NCBI RefSeq assembly: GCF_014207855.1
Contig: NZ_JACHKZ010000009.1
Span: forward strand, 92,836 to 156,835
Source of the DNA: Comamonas odontotermitis
Lineage (GTDB): Bacteria; Pseudomonadota; Gammaproteobacteria; Burkholderiales; Burkholderiaceae_C
Direction: 5' to 3'
Length of the DNA stretch: 64,000 nucleotides
Below, piece after piece: positions 38,710-47,258 of this stretch. The position numbers and the translations under genes are program-made. Below the pieces are notes generated by a model. The model was not told where the DNA came from. It saw nothing but the letters and a program-made list of their open reading frames with translations, and did no database searches. Within the stretch, counting starts at the first letter, position 1. Each line of letters starts with the position of its first letter.

Positions 38710-39621
38710 ATGTCTGACCTGATTTTGCATGCCGCCCATTTAAGTGAAGCACATCAACTGCGCTTTAGTTATCTGTTTGATGTGGCCTCCAAGCGCTGGC
38801 GCGACAGCCAAGCCACGGGCGCCACCAAGCCAGCCACTGAATTGTGGGTGGTAGACGCCCAGAGCGCATCCGAGGCCATCAGCAAGCGGCCCGACAATGC
38901 GTGCGTCCTGCTGATTGCCAGTGACGACCAGGCCGATGCCCTGCGCGCGCAATGGCCGCACCAGATCGATGGACAGCTGCCCCCCGATTACAGTGTGGGC
39001 CGCCTCACGCAGATGCTGGAGCAAATGAGCCTGCAAGCCCATAGCAAGCGCCTGCGCGAGACGCTGAAGAACCGCCGGATGCAGGGCATGACTACGCAGC
39101 ATGACGTGCAGATCAAGAACGCGGATGCCGTCTTTCTGAAGGCCACCGACCTCGGCAGAGCACCTGAGCCCGCCGTTGCCCCCGTGGCCGATATGCCAGT
39201 GCATCCCGCCTTCCTGGCAGAGGATGCCGAGCCCGCCGCTGGCACTCGCTTTCGCATCAAGCGCTGGACGCAACTGACCGGCAGCATGGCCGGACAGGCG
39301 CATCGCCAGGTGCTGGCCGCCCTCATTTCCGGCGAGCGCACTCTGGAAGAGTTGGGCGAGCGTGCGCCGCTGGATCGCGCCGAGCTGCTGCGCCTGCTGC
39401 AAGTGCTGCGCGGCAAGGGCGTTTTGGTGGAAACGGTATTCCCCGCACTCCACACACCAACACCCTTAACATCTGCCCCTACAGCGCCTGCGCCCGAGAC
39501 TGCGGTGGTAGCCGCCACCGCCACACAAAACCAGGGCATCGCGCGGGGCCTGTTCCGCCAACTCAGCCGCTGGATCGGCCAGAACCGCAACTCCACCGGC
39601 TCTAACACGACCTCCATCTAA
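38710..39621 (+). CDS. uncharacterised protein paired with a Ras-like GTPase
   Basis: A 303-aa soluble protein I cannot assign to a named family. Residues 1-120 look like an alpha/beta domain (LWVVDAQSAS..., NACVLLIASDDQADALRAQW) faintly like a receiver or ATP-grasp fragment without the phospho-Asp pattern. A linker with Pro/Ala follows, then about 178-245 form a helical, winged-helix-like segment (FRIKRWTQLTG, ERTLEELGERAPLDRAELLRLLQVLRGKGVLVE). The tail is Ala/Thr-rich. Proteins with an RxKRW-type block and such a winged segment occur beside MglA/COG2229-type GTPases, so a scaffold or effector role is inferred. It lies 12 bases before the GTPase gene. Confidence 0.75.
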   Translation: MSDLILHAAHLSEAHQLRFSYLFDVASKRWRDSQATGATKPATELWVVDAQSASEAISKRPDNACVLLIASDDQADALRAQWPHQIDGQLPPDYSVGRLTQMLEQMSLQAHSKRLRETLKNRRMQGMTTQHDVQIKNADAVFLKATDLGRAPEPAVAPVADMPVHPAFLAEDAEPAAGTRFRIKRWTQLTGSMAGQAHRQVLAALISGERTLEELGERAPLDRAELLRLLQVLRGKGVLVETVFPALHTPTPLTSAPTAPAPETAVVAATATQNQGIARGLFRQLSRWIGQNRNSTGSNTTSI

Positions 39622-39633
39622 AGTCAGGCTCAC

Positions 39634-40173
39634 ATGCAACATCTCATTAAACGCATCGTGCTGGTGGGCCCCATGGGCATTGGCAAGACCACGGCGATTC
39701 GCAGCCTCTGCGGGAGCCTGGCCATTGAGTGCGAGGTGCCCAACCTCGACAAACAGGCCCACGCCAAGGAAACCACCACCGTGGGCCTGGACTTTGGCGA
39801 GATCAAGCTGGACGACAATGACACCTTGCAGGTCTACGGCTGTCCCGGTCAGGAGCGCTACGATTTCGTGCGCGAATGGGCGCTGTCGCTGGCCTTTGGT
39901 GCGATTGTCATGGTCGATATCCATGAGCCCCATGCACTGGAGCACACTGCAACCCTGATCCAGCAGTGCTTTCGCTCGCCCAAGCTGCAGGTGGTGGTGG
40001 TGCTGATCTCGCGCCCCGCCTCAGCTGCGCAGCAGGAGATGTTCACCGTGCGCCTGTCCAATTACCCGCAGTGCGCCGTGCCAGTGCTCAGCGCCGACCC
40101 TCGCAACCCGGCACAGATGCTCGACACCCTCGACATCATCGCCGCGATGCTTCCCGACGAAACCGCAGCCTGA
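39634..40173 (+). CDS. small Ras-like (COG2229-type) GTPase
   Basis: A 179-aa single-domain GTPase. The P-loop is GPMGIGKTT (12-20), switch I has ETTTVGLDFG, and the G3 region reads GCPGQERYDF (69-78), where the usual Asp is replaced but Gly-Gln-Glu is kept as in bacterial MglA-like proteins. The G4 site has no NKxD: the predicted strand VVVVLISRPAS ends without it, so guanine specificity must come from elsewhere or be relaxed. It has no membrane segment. MglA-class GTPases set cell polarity or pilus and motility functions with roadblock partners; none is encoded next to it, and the upstream unknown protein is the only companion. Confidence 0.85.
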   Translation: MQHLIKRIVLVGPMGIGKTTAIRSLCGSLAIECEVPNLDKQAHAKETTTVGLDFGEIKLDDNDTLQVYGCPGQERYDFVREWALSLAFGAIVMVDIHEPHALEHTATLIQQCFRSPKLQVVVVLISRPASAAQQEMFTVRLSNYPQCAVPVLSADPRNPAQMLDTLDIIAAMLPDETAA

Positions 40174-40243
40174 TCGGCCCCTTTTACCGGTCTTTTGCCT
40201 GCCTTTCATTGGGCGAGGCATACCAGAGCGACTGCACAGACCC

Positions 40244-40342
40244 GCAGCTTCAGGTAAGCTGCACCGCTGTCCCTGAGAACGTGTTTACGAACTCCTCCCG
40301 ATTGCACTCCAACGCGGCCGTGCAGAGATCGGGAACATGTTC
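40244..40342 (+). promoter_or_regulatory. multi-hairpin region upstream of the Bcr/CflA exporter
   Basis: GCAGCTT-CAGGT-AAGCTGC (40244-40262) is a perfect hairpin. TCCCGAT-TGCAC (40296-40307) pairs with GTGCA...ATCGGGA (40320-40334) in a two-step stem. GAACATGTTC (40333-40342) is a 10-base palindrome. All lie 110-210 bases before the exporter start, so a leader RNA or protein-binding cluster is possible. Confidence 0.4.
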
Positions 40343-40452
40343 TTACAACCTGCGCTGAAGCCAAGGCCTTTACGGCAGCGGCAGTTGGTGCCTTCCCCTT
40401 TTTTCGCCTTTAACACTGGCGCCGCCCGCTGCAAGCGCGTGGCGCGCTTCTC

Positions 40453-41694
40453 ATGAACGATCTTCGCACTGCTCCCGCCTCACCCCAGCCCACGCCCCAA
40501 TGGGTTCTGGCGGTCATGCTGGCGCTTCTGGGCATGTTGGGTCCGTTCTCCATCGATACGTATCTGCCCGCCTTCGACGGAATTGCCGCATCGCTGCACG
40601 CGTCTCCGCTGCAAATGCAGCAAACGCTGTCAGCGTATCTGTTTGGCTTCGCCTTCATGAACCTGTTCCACGGCGCCCTGTCCGACAGCCTGGGTCGCCG
40701 CCCCGTGGTGCTGTGGGGGCTTGCCGCGTTTGCGTTGACCTCTGCGGGTTGCGCGCTGGCCCAAACGCCTGAACAGCTGATTCTGTTCCGCGCCCTGCAA
40801 GGTTGCACCACAGGTGCCGGCATCGTGGTGTCGCGGGCCGTGGTACGCGACCTGTTTCCCCCCGCCCAAGCGCAGCGGGTGATGAGCCAGATCACCATCT
40901 ACTTCGGCATCGCCCCGGCCATTGCACCCATGATTGGCGGCGCCTTCATTGCCTACGCCAGCTGGCAGTCTATCTTCTGGCTGCTCACGGTGATCGGCGT
41001 ACTGCTGTGGGCGTACAACTGGCGCCTGCTGCCCGAGAGCCTGCCACCGGCCAAGCGCCAGCCCTTTGATCTGAAGAACCTGATGCGCGGCTACTGGCAG
41101 CTGTGCACCAGCCCACGCTTTTTGTTGCTGGCCGCAGCCAGCGGTGTGCCTTTCAACGGCATGTTCATCTATATCCTGTCAGCGCCCACCTTTCTGGGCA
41201 CGCACATGAAGATGCAGCCCACCCAGTTCTTCTGGTTCTTCCTGTGCACCATTGGCGGCATCATGGCCGGTGCGTGGGTGAGCGGCCGCCTGGCGGGCAA
41301 GATTCCACCCAAACGCCAGGTGCGCCACGGGTTCCTGATCATGTTCGTGACCTCCAGCATCTACCTGCTGCTGAATCTGGTGCTGCCTCCCCACCCCGCC
41401 TGGGCGCTGGTGCCACTGGGCATCTATTCGTTCGGCTGGGCCTTGATGACCCCCGTGGTGACCTTGCTGGTGCTCGATCTGCACCCTGAACGTCGCGGCC
41501 TTGCCTCGTCGCTGCAAGCCGTGGTGTCCTCGGTTGCCAACGGGCTGGTAGCCGGTGTTCTGGCGCCGCTGGTGATGGATTCCACCATCGCGCTGGCCGT
41601 TGCTTCAATCTGCCTGATGGCGGCCGGTCTCATCAGCTGGGTCTACTTTCACCACCGCTGGCCCGACATTGGCCGCCATTCCTCAAAGCTTTGA
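40453..41694 (+). CDS. Bcr/CflA-family multidrug exporter
   Basis: A 413-aa, 12-segment MFS drug:proton antiporter of the inner membrane. The family opening is SIDTYLPAFDGIAASL. Motif A is GALSDSLGRRPVVLWG between TM2 and TM3, and motif C is in FGIAPAIAPMIGGAFI in TM5. These match the Bcr/CflA (DHA1) group, which exports bicyclomycin, chloramphenicol and similar compounds; the actual substrate cannot be told. The start is the ATG at 40453. A multi-hairpin stretch lies upstream. It is convergent with the RhlE helicase through a bidirectional terminator. Confidence 0.92.
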   Translation: MNDLRTAPASPQPTPQWVLAVMLALLGMLGPFSIDTYLPAFDGIAASLHASPLQMQQTLSAYLFGFAFMNLFHGALSDSLGRRPVVLWGLAAFALTSAGCALAQTPEQLILFRALQGCTTGAGIVVSRAVVRDLFPPAQAQRVMSQITIYFGIAPAIAPMIGGAFIAYASWQSIFWLLTVIGVLLWAYNWRLLPESLPPAKRQPFDLKNLMRGYWQLCTSPRFLLLAAASGVPFNGMFIYILSAPTFLGTHMKMQPTQFFWFFLCTIGGIMAGAWVSGRLAGKIPPKRQVRHGFLIMFVTSSIYLLLNLVLPPHPAWALVPLGIYSFGWALMTPVVTLLVLDLHPERRGLASSLQAVVSSVANGLVAGVLAPLVMDSTIALAVASICLMAAGLISWVYFHHRWPDIGRHSSKL

Positions 41695-41708
41695 TTCTGA
41701 AAACGGCA

Positions 41709-41733
41709 TGTAGTGCTTATCCATCAAGCGCCA
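41709..41733. repeat. copy of the dispersed mini-palindrome
   Basis: TGTAGTGCTTATCCATCAAG then CGCCA: AGTGCTT and AAGCGC form a hairpin of the same kind as the copy at 51750. It follows the exporter stop codon. Confidence 0.5.
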
Positions 41734-41742
41734 AATGCTCCC

Positions 41743-41774
41743 AAAAAAAAGAGCTTCCCGAAGGAAGCTCTTTT
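41743..41774. terminator. bidirectional terminator between exporter and rhlE
   Basis: AAAGAGCTTCC (41748-41758) pairs with GGAAGCTCTTT (41763-41773) across CGAA; A and T runs flank both sides. Confidence 0.93.
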
Positions 41775-41790
41775 GTTGTGCGATCAATGA

Positions 41791-43809
41791 TCAGCGATTG
41801 CGCTCGGTGCGCTTGCGGTCGCCCGCTGGTGCGTAAGGACGGCCGCCACGGTCGCCAAAGCGGTTCTCACCGGCACCACCTGGGCGGCGCGGCGCAAAAT
41901 CGCCACCGCCATGGCGAGGGCCAGCACTGCGTGGGGCACGGTTGTCGCCACCGCCACCGCCACCAAAGCGGTCGCTGCGCTCGGGACGGTCGCCACGTTC
42001 AAAGCGACGGTCGGCAGGGGCGCGGTCAAAGCTGCGGCCTTCCGGGCGCGGCGCGCGATCCTGGAAGCGGTCACCGCCACGATCATTGAAACGGTCACCA
42101 CCACGCTCGGCGCGCTGCTCAAAGCGTGGCGCACGGTCGTCGCGGTCAAAACGCGGACGGCTGTCGCCACCACGGTTGGCACCAAAGCCTTCGCCAAAGC
42201 CAGGCTTGCGTGGTGCGCCACCGAAGCCGCCCTGGCGGCCAGCACCGCTGTCGCCAAAACCAGACTTGCGGCCATAGCCATCGCCGTCGCGTCGGCCACC
42301 AAAACCACGGTCACCACCACCAAAGCCGCCACGGCCTGGACGGCCACGGTCGCCACCACGGCCACCGCGTGGGCCTTCGCTGCGCGCTGGGAAGCGTTGC
42401 ACCGGCTCCAGGCCTGGAATCACTTCGGGCTTGAACTGCTGCTTGGTATAGCCTTCGATGTCGAACACACGGCGGCGGTCACGGAACTCCGCAAAAGTCA
42501 CCGCCAGGCCTGAGCGGCCCGCGCGGCCGGTACGACCAATGCGGTGGGTATAGTCTTCGGCCTTCATCGGCAAGCCGTAGTTGAAGACGTGGGTGATGGT
42601 GGGCACGTCAATGCCGCGTGCCGCCACATCGGTGGCCACCAGAATCTGCACCTGGCCATTGCGCAGCGCCATCAGACGGCGGTTGCGCAGGCCCTGGCTC
42701 AGTGCGCCATGCAACGCCACGGCGGAGAAGCCGTCCTGCTGCAGGTCATTGGCGAGGCCATCGCATTCCACTTGCGTGGAGGCGAACACGATGGCCTGGT
42801 TGATGGAGGCATCGCGCAGCCAGTGGTCCAGCATCTTGCGCTTGTGGTCGGAGTTGTCGGCCCAGAACAGTACCTGCTTGATGTTGGCGTGCTTTTCCTG
42901 GGGCGAATCGATGGTCAGCTTCTTGACGCCTGCACCGTTGTCGTGCATCACGCGCATGGCCAGTTGCTGGATGCGCGGCGCAAAGGTGGCGCTGAACATC
43001 ATGGTCTGCTTGCGCTGGATGGTCAGCTGGTTGATCTCGGCCAGATCGTCGGAGAAACCCAGATCCAGCATGCGGTCGGCTTCGTCGACCACCAGGAACT
43101 GGACCTTGTCCAGCTTGATCTGCAGCGAACGCTGCAGGTCGAGCAGGCGGCCCGGCGTTGCCACCACCAGATCGGCGTTCTGCAGCTTGGCAATCTGCAA
43201 CTGGTAAGGCATGCCGCCCACCACGTTGGCAATGCGCAGACCCTTGCAATGGCGCACCAGCTCGATGGCGTCATGCGCCACCTGCTGTGCCAGCTCGCGC
43301 GTAGGGCACAACACCAGGGCTCCGGGTTGGGCGGCCTTGAAGTTGCGCGGGCTCAGCGGGTTCTTGCGCTTGGCGCGCTTGGGTGGCTGCTCACCACGGG
43401 CCAGGGCTTCTGCCACCAGGCGATCGTGCTCGGCGCGCTCGGCCGCGGCGCTGGCAGCCTGCTGTTCGATCAGCGTGTGCAGCACGGGCAGCAGGAAGGC
43501 AGCGGTCTTGCCCGAGCCTGTCTGGCTCGACACCATCAGGTCGGTGAAGTGAGCCGATGCTTCGCCTTCGCCGTGCATGGCCAATGGAATGGCACGCTCT
43601 TGCACTGCGGTAGGCTGGGTGTAACCCAGGTCCTTGACGGCTTGCACCAGCTCGGGCGCAAGGCCCAGCTCGACAAAACCGTTGGGTTCGTCGGCTTGCG
43701 CTTCTACGGCGTCTGATTCGGTGGATTCGATGTTTTCGACGTGGCTTTCAGCGTCGGCAAAGTTTTGGGCAGGCGCGGCTTCGCCCTGCAGATGGAGGTC
43801 TTGCGTCAT
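41791..43809 (-). CDS. rhlE: DEAD-box RNA helicase, RhlE-like
   Basis: A 672-aa helicase acting on structured RNA in ribosome assembly and mRNA decay. Motifs: Q motif YTQPTAVQERAIPLAM, I SSQTGSGKT, Ia PTRELAQQV, Ib TPGRLLD, II VDEADRMLDLGF, III FSATF, IV IVFASTQVECDGL, V ATDVAARGID, VI HRIGRTGRAGRSG. The C-terminal ~170 residues are dominated by Arg-Gly-Asp-Phe blocks (GGDRGRPGRGGFGGGDRGFG and similar), an RNA-binding tail. The start at 43809 (MTQDLHLQ) is chosen; longer in-frame options reach 44139 and 43869 (MNGPELRC) and no start has a strong ribosome site. A long untranslated upstream region is likely. Confidence 0.92.
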   Translation of the reverse strand: MTQDLHLQGEAAPAQNFADAESHVENIESTESDAVEAQADEPNGFVELGLAPELVQAVKDLGYTQPTAVQERAIPLAMHGEGEASAHFTDLMVSSQTGSGKTAAFLLPVLHTLIEQQAASAAAERAEHDRLVAEALARGEQPPKRAKRKNPLSPRNFKAAQPGALVLCPTRELAQQVAHDAIELVRHCKGLRIANVVGGMPYQLQIAKLQNADLVVATPGRLLDLQRSLQIKLDKVQFLVVDEADRMLDLGFSDDLAEINQLTIQRKQTMMFSATFAPRIQQLAMRVMHDNGAGVKKLTIDSPQEKHANIKQVLFWADNSDHKRKMLDHWLRDASINQAIVFASTQVECDGLANDLQQDGFSAVALHGALSQGLRNRRLMALRNGQVQILVATDVAARGIDVPTITHVFNYGLPMKAEDYTHRIGRTGRAGRSGLAVTFAEFRDRRRVFDIEGYTKQQFKPEVIPGLEPVQRFPARSEGPRGGRGGDRGRPGRGGFGGGDRGFGGRRDGDGYGRKSGFGDSGAGRQGGFGGAPRKPGFGEGFGANRGGDSRPRFDRDDRAPRFEQRAERGGDRFNDRGGDRFQDRAPRPEGRSFDRAPADRRFERGDRPERSDRFGGGGGGDNRAPRSAGPRHGGGDFAPRRPGGAGENRFGDRGGRPYAPAGDRKRTERNR

Positions 43810-44204
43810 TTTGAAAAATAGCAATGGCCGGCCGCTGCGCGGTTCGCAACGCAGTTCCGGTCCGTTCATGGTTGTAAATACATCAACCATCAAACGGTAT
43901 CGGCCAAAGTGTGTGCCGTGGGCTTGTTTCAAACGGCCGTGCTGCGAATCGCATGGCCTGGACGCCCAGAGAATGAAGGGAGATGTGCGTATCACCGCCG
44001 TAAGTGGCGGAAAGAAGCAGCGATTATCGCACGTTTCGGGTTTTCCCGCATCAAGCAGAGGGCATCTGTGCGCCCAAGCGTCCCTGTGCCAGCAAGCGCA
44101 AAAGCCCGAAGCGGTGGAAAACGCAGCGGCCCAGGTCATTTTGCTTAACCAAGGTCACGCTTCCACTACGATGTCGCCAGACGCATGAGAACAAGGAGAC
44201 TGAC
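43810..44204. other. 395-base gap: rhlE and lipoprotein upstream regions
   Basis: This gap between divergent genes must hold both promoters. I see a CCGCC-GTAAGT-GGCGG hairpin around 43997-44012 and a GATAAT hexamer on the minus strand near 44025-44030, neither with a convincing -35. The AAGGAGA ribosome site of the lipoprotein lies at 44192-44198. No gene is visible. Confidence 0.5.
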
Positions 44205-44957
44205 ATGACCATGTATTCACGAAATTTCATGGCGATCGCCGGCTTGCTCAGTGCCGCCCTGCTGGCAGCTTGCGGTGGTGGCGGCAGTGATAGTTCAGAA
44301 GAAGCCAAGGATTCCAGCGATTGTTTCAACACCGGTTTTTACCGCCAGGACACGCAGATCAATGTCACACAGAGCAGCCGCTTGAATGATGCGCCTGCAC
44401 TGGAATCTCACTTTCTCCACCGGGTTACCAGCCAGAAAGAAGAGAACGGCGTCAACACCATTTATGTCTCGCCAGATACCGGGCGGACCAGCATTCACTA
44501 CACCATCGAAGGCGGAGCGCTGCTATACCACGGCTATAGCGCACTGAATATCGGCGCCTCCAGCCGACAAAGCATGACGCCAGCGCGCCAGTCCGTGATT
44601 GCCATGGAGCCAGGCCAGGCCACTTCACAGACCATCGTGCAAACCGATAGCCGCTCTACATCTGATCAAGAAACGAAGACGGTGACCACGCTGGCCTACA
44701 CAAGAACCTACGAGGGCAGAGAGACCATCTCCACCGCCCTCGGTCAGTTCGAGGCTTGCCGTTTCACCACCACGGTTGTTGCCAGCCCACAAGGCAATCC
44801 CGACGCAAAAAGCGATACCCAAACCACCTCCTGGGTGGCATCTGCAGGCACTTACCGGGGGCTCACGCTCAAGGAGCGCTCCGTCACCCGCTCGGCTGGC
44901 AAAACAGACACGTTGGTGACCGAAGCAAGCCAGGTCAATCAGTTCGACATCAAGTAG
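44205..44957 (+). CDS. uncharacterised lipoprotein
   Basis: A 250-aa exported lipoprotein. The leader [27 protein letters not shown] has a lipobox LAAC, with Cys as the +1 residue and a Gly/Ser linker after it. The rest is polar, with short beta-rich segments ([35 protein letters not shown]) and many Thr/Ser; I do not recognise a family. AAGGAGA is seven bases before the ATG. The longer frame from 44004 is rejected. Its last eight bases overlap the 3' end of orn tail-to-tail (44950-44957), so the two transcripts run into each other. Confidence 0.8.
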   Translation: MTMYSRNFMAIAGLLSAALLAACGGGGSDSSEEAKDSSDCFNTGFYRQDTQINVTQSSRLNDAPALESHFLHRVTSQKEENGVNTIYVSPDTGRTSIHYTIEGGALLYHGYSALNIGASSRQSMTPARQSVIAMEPGQATSQTIVQTDSRSTSDQETKTVTTLAYTRTYEGRETISTALGQFEACRFTTTVVASPQGNPDAKSDTQTTSWVASAGTYRGLTLKERSVTRSAGKTDTLVTEASQVNQFDIK

Positions 44958-45564
44958 CCGCTGGCTCGGGCGCTAGCTGTAAAAAATGCGCCCGGTAGTA
45001 CAGCAGCTCGTCGATCGATTCATGCACATCGGCCAGCGCCGTGTGCTTCTGCGCCTTCTTGAAGCCGGTCACCACTGCGGGCTTCCAGCGCCTTGCCAGC
45101 TCCTTGAGGGTACTGACATCGACATTGCGGTAGTGGAAATAGGCCTCCAGCTCCGGCATGTACCGGGCGAGAAACCGGCGGTCCTGGCCGATGCTGTTGC
45201 CACACATGGGCACCTTGCCCTTGGGCACGTAGCGCTTCATGAAGCGCAGCACTTCCTTTTGCGCCTCATCCTCGGTCACGGTCGATGCCTTGACGCGATC
45301 GGTCAGGCCGCTTCTTCCGTGGGTGCCCCGGTTCCAGGCGTCCATCTTGGCCAGCTCTTCATCGCTTTGGTGAATGGCAATCACCGGGCCTTCGATGCGC
45401 ACGCTCAGGTCGGCATTGGTCACCACCAGTGCGATCTCGATCACACGGTGTTCTTCAGGGTTCAGTCCCGTCATCTCACAGTCCAGCCAGACCAGGTTCA
45501 GGTCCGATTTGTCCAGCTGCGGCGCAGACTCTGGCGCGACGGCAGGGGTGTTCTTGTCTTGCAT
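44950..45564 (-). CDS. orn: oligoribonuclease
   Basis: A 204-aa DEDDh 3'-5' exoribonuclease that finishes degradation of 2-5-nt RNA and of pGpG from cyclic-di-GMP. The conserved acidic residues are in [11 protein letters not shown] (Asp28, Glu30), the [28 protein letters not shown] block carries the central Asp, and [19 protein letters not shown] carries the last His-Asp pair. A short N-terminal extension ([17 protein letters not shown]) precedes the domain. The ATG at 45564 is chosen over a long upstream frame. It is divergent from the M48 protease gene; their starts are 61 bases apart. Confidence 0.95.
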   Translation of the reverse strand: MQDKNTPAVAPESAPQLDKSDLNLVWLDCEMTGLNPEEHRVIEIALVVTNADLSVRIEGPVIAIHQSDEELAKMDAWNRGTHGRSGLTDRVKASTVTEDEAQKEVLRFMKRYVPKGKVPMCGNSIGQDRRFLARYMPELEAYFHYRNVDVSTLKELARRWKPAVVTGFKKAQKHTALADVHESIDELLYYRAHFLQLAPEPAAT

Positions 45565-45625
45565 GCGGGTGATTGTCGCCGATGCCCTACACTTGATTGC
45601 TTTCCGCTTTTCAACAGCCCCACTC

Positions 45626-46912
45626 GTGACTTTATCGCTGTCGTTCACCCTGATCTTTGCCGCCGCGCTAGCGCTGGGCGTGCTGCTCAAACTCTGGCTC
45701 GCTTCGCGCCAGATGCGCCATGTGGCCGCCCACCGCAATGCCGTGCCCTCGCTGTTTGCAGACCGCATCAGCCTGGCTGCGCACCAGAAAGCAGCCGATT
45801 ACACCATTGCAAAAACCCGCTTTGGCCTGTTGGAGCTGGCACTTGGCACCGTGGTGCTGCTGGGCTGGACCTTGCTGGGCGGCCTCGATGCCCTGAACCA
45901 CTGGCTGCTGGATGCCATGGGCGGCGGCATGCTGCAGCAACTGGCGCTGGTGGCCGTTTTCGCCTTGATCGGCGGGCTGATCGACCTGCCGGGCAGCTAT
46001 TACCAGACCTTTGTCATCGAACAGCGCTTTGGCTTCAACAAGATGACCCCGGGCCTCTGGCTGGGCGATCTGCTCAAGGGCGCAGCCATGGGCGCCATCA
46101 TCGGCCTGCCGATCCTCGCCGTGATCCTGTGGTTGATGGGAGCCGCCGGCCGCTGGTGGTGGCTGTGGGCCTGGGCCGTGTGGATGGGCTTCAACCTGCT
46201 GCTGATGGTGATCTACCCGGCGTTCATCGCGCCGCTGTTCAATAAATTCCAGCCGCTGGAAGACGAATCGCTCAAGGCCCGCGTCACGGCGTTGATGCAG
46301 CGCTGCGGCTTCTCTGCCAAGGGCCTGTTCGTGATGGACGGCAGCCGCCGCAGCCAGCACGCCAATGCCTACTTCACCGGCTTTGGCGCCAGCAAGCGTG
46401 TGGTGTTCTTCGATACCCTGCTACAAAAATTGAATGCCGACGAGGTGGACGCGGTGCTCGCGCACGAGCTGGGCCACTTCAAGCACAAGCACATCATCAA
46501 ACGCATGGTGGCGCTGTTTGCGCTCACCCTGCTGGGCTTTGCACTGCTGGGCTGGCTGTCGGGCCAAGGCTGGTTCTACACCGGGCTGGGCGTCACGCCC
46601 AATTTCAACGTACAAGGAGTGGCAGGTTCGGCCCCCAATGATGCGCTGGCGCTGCTGTTGTTCCTGCTGGCTGCGCCGGTGTTCAGCGGTTTTGTCGCGC
46701 CACTGATGGCGCATTCTTCGCGCAAGCATGAATTTGAAGCCGATGCGTATGCCGTGCAACAGACGCGCGCACAGGATCTGCAGTCCGCCCTGCTCAAGCT
46801 GTACGAGGACAATGCCTCGACCCTGACCCCCGACCCGCTCTATGTGCGCTACTACTATTCGCACCCGCCCGCAGTGGAGCGGATCAGCCACATGCAACAA
46901 TTGACACCATGA
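45626..46912 (+). CDS. M48-family membrane zinc metallopeptidase, Ste24/CAAX-protease-like
   Basis: A 428-aa inner-membrane protease. The zinc motif is [10 protein letters not shown] near residue 280, with a third ligand Glu in [12 protein letters not shown] near 370. Seven or so membrane segments surround it, as in Ste24p, and the N-terminal region ([20 protein letters not shown]) is typical of the peptidase M48 N-terminal domain. A role in membrane-protein quality control is likely. GTG at 45626 is preferred over the ATG at 45563, because that one would abut the start of orn. It overlaps the next gene by ATGA (46909-46912), so it forms an operon with PCD and rsgA. Confidence 0.88.
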   Translation: MTLSLSFTLIFAAALALGVLLKLWLASRQMRHVAAHRNAVPSLFADRISLAAHQKAADYTIAKTRFGLLELALGTVVLLGWTLLGGLDALNHWLLDAMGGGMLQQLALVAVFALIGGLIDLPGSYYQTFVIEQRFGFNKMTPGLWLGDLLKGAAMGAIIGLPILAVILWLMGAAGRWWWLWAWAVWMGFNLLLMVIYPAFIAPLFNKFQPLEDESLKARVTALMQRCGFSAKGLFVMDGSRRSQHANAYFTGFGASKRVVFFDTLLQKLNADEVDAVLAHELGHFKHKHIIKRMVALFALTLLGFALLGWLSGQGWFYTGLGVTPNFNVQGVAGSAPNDALALLLFLLAAPVFSGFVAPLMAHSSRKHEFEADAYAVQQTRAQDLQSALLKLYEDNASTLTPDPLYVRYYYSHPPAVERISHMQQLTP

Positions 46913-47253
46913 CGCAATCCCACCTGCCCAAACAAGACTGGTCCGCCCAGACGCGCCGCGCGCTCACCGCCTCCGAGGTGGTCACACAACTGGGCCAGTT
47001 GCCCGGCTGGGTGCTGGCTGGCGATGGCGGCGACGTGGCAATCGAAAAGACCTTCCGTTTTGCCAATTACTACGAGACCATGGCCTTTGTGAACGGTGTG
47101 GCGCTGATCGCCCACACGCAGGATCACCATCCCGACCTATCGGTGCACTACAACCGCTGCGTGGTGCGTTTCAATACGCACGATGTAAACGGCCTGTCGG
47201 CCACCGATTTTGAATGCGCGCGCCGAATCGAAGCGCTGCTGCAACTGGCCTGA
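46909..47253 (+). CDS. phhB: pterin-4a-carbinolamine dehydratase
   Basis: A 114-aa enzyme that dehydrates 4a-hydroxytetrahydrobiopterin after aromatic amino-acid hydroxylation. The family blocks are clear: IEKTFRFANYYETMAFVN, AHTQDHHPDLSVHYNRC with the catalytic histidines, and THDVNGLSATDFECAR. Length is normal (100-118). It is translationally coupled to the M48 gene by ATGA and precedes rsgA by only 5 bases. No phenylalanine hydroxylase is in the window, so the partner must be elsewhere; orphan PCD proteins also act in pterin recycling. Confidence 0.95.
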   Translation: MTQSHLPKQDWSAQTRRALTASEVVTQLGQLPGWVLAGDGGDVAIEKTFRFANYYETMAFVNGVALIAHTQDHHPDLSVHYNRCVVRFNTHDVNGLSATDFECARRIEALLQLA

Positions 47254-47258
47254 TCCCC

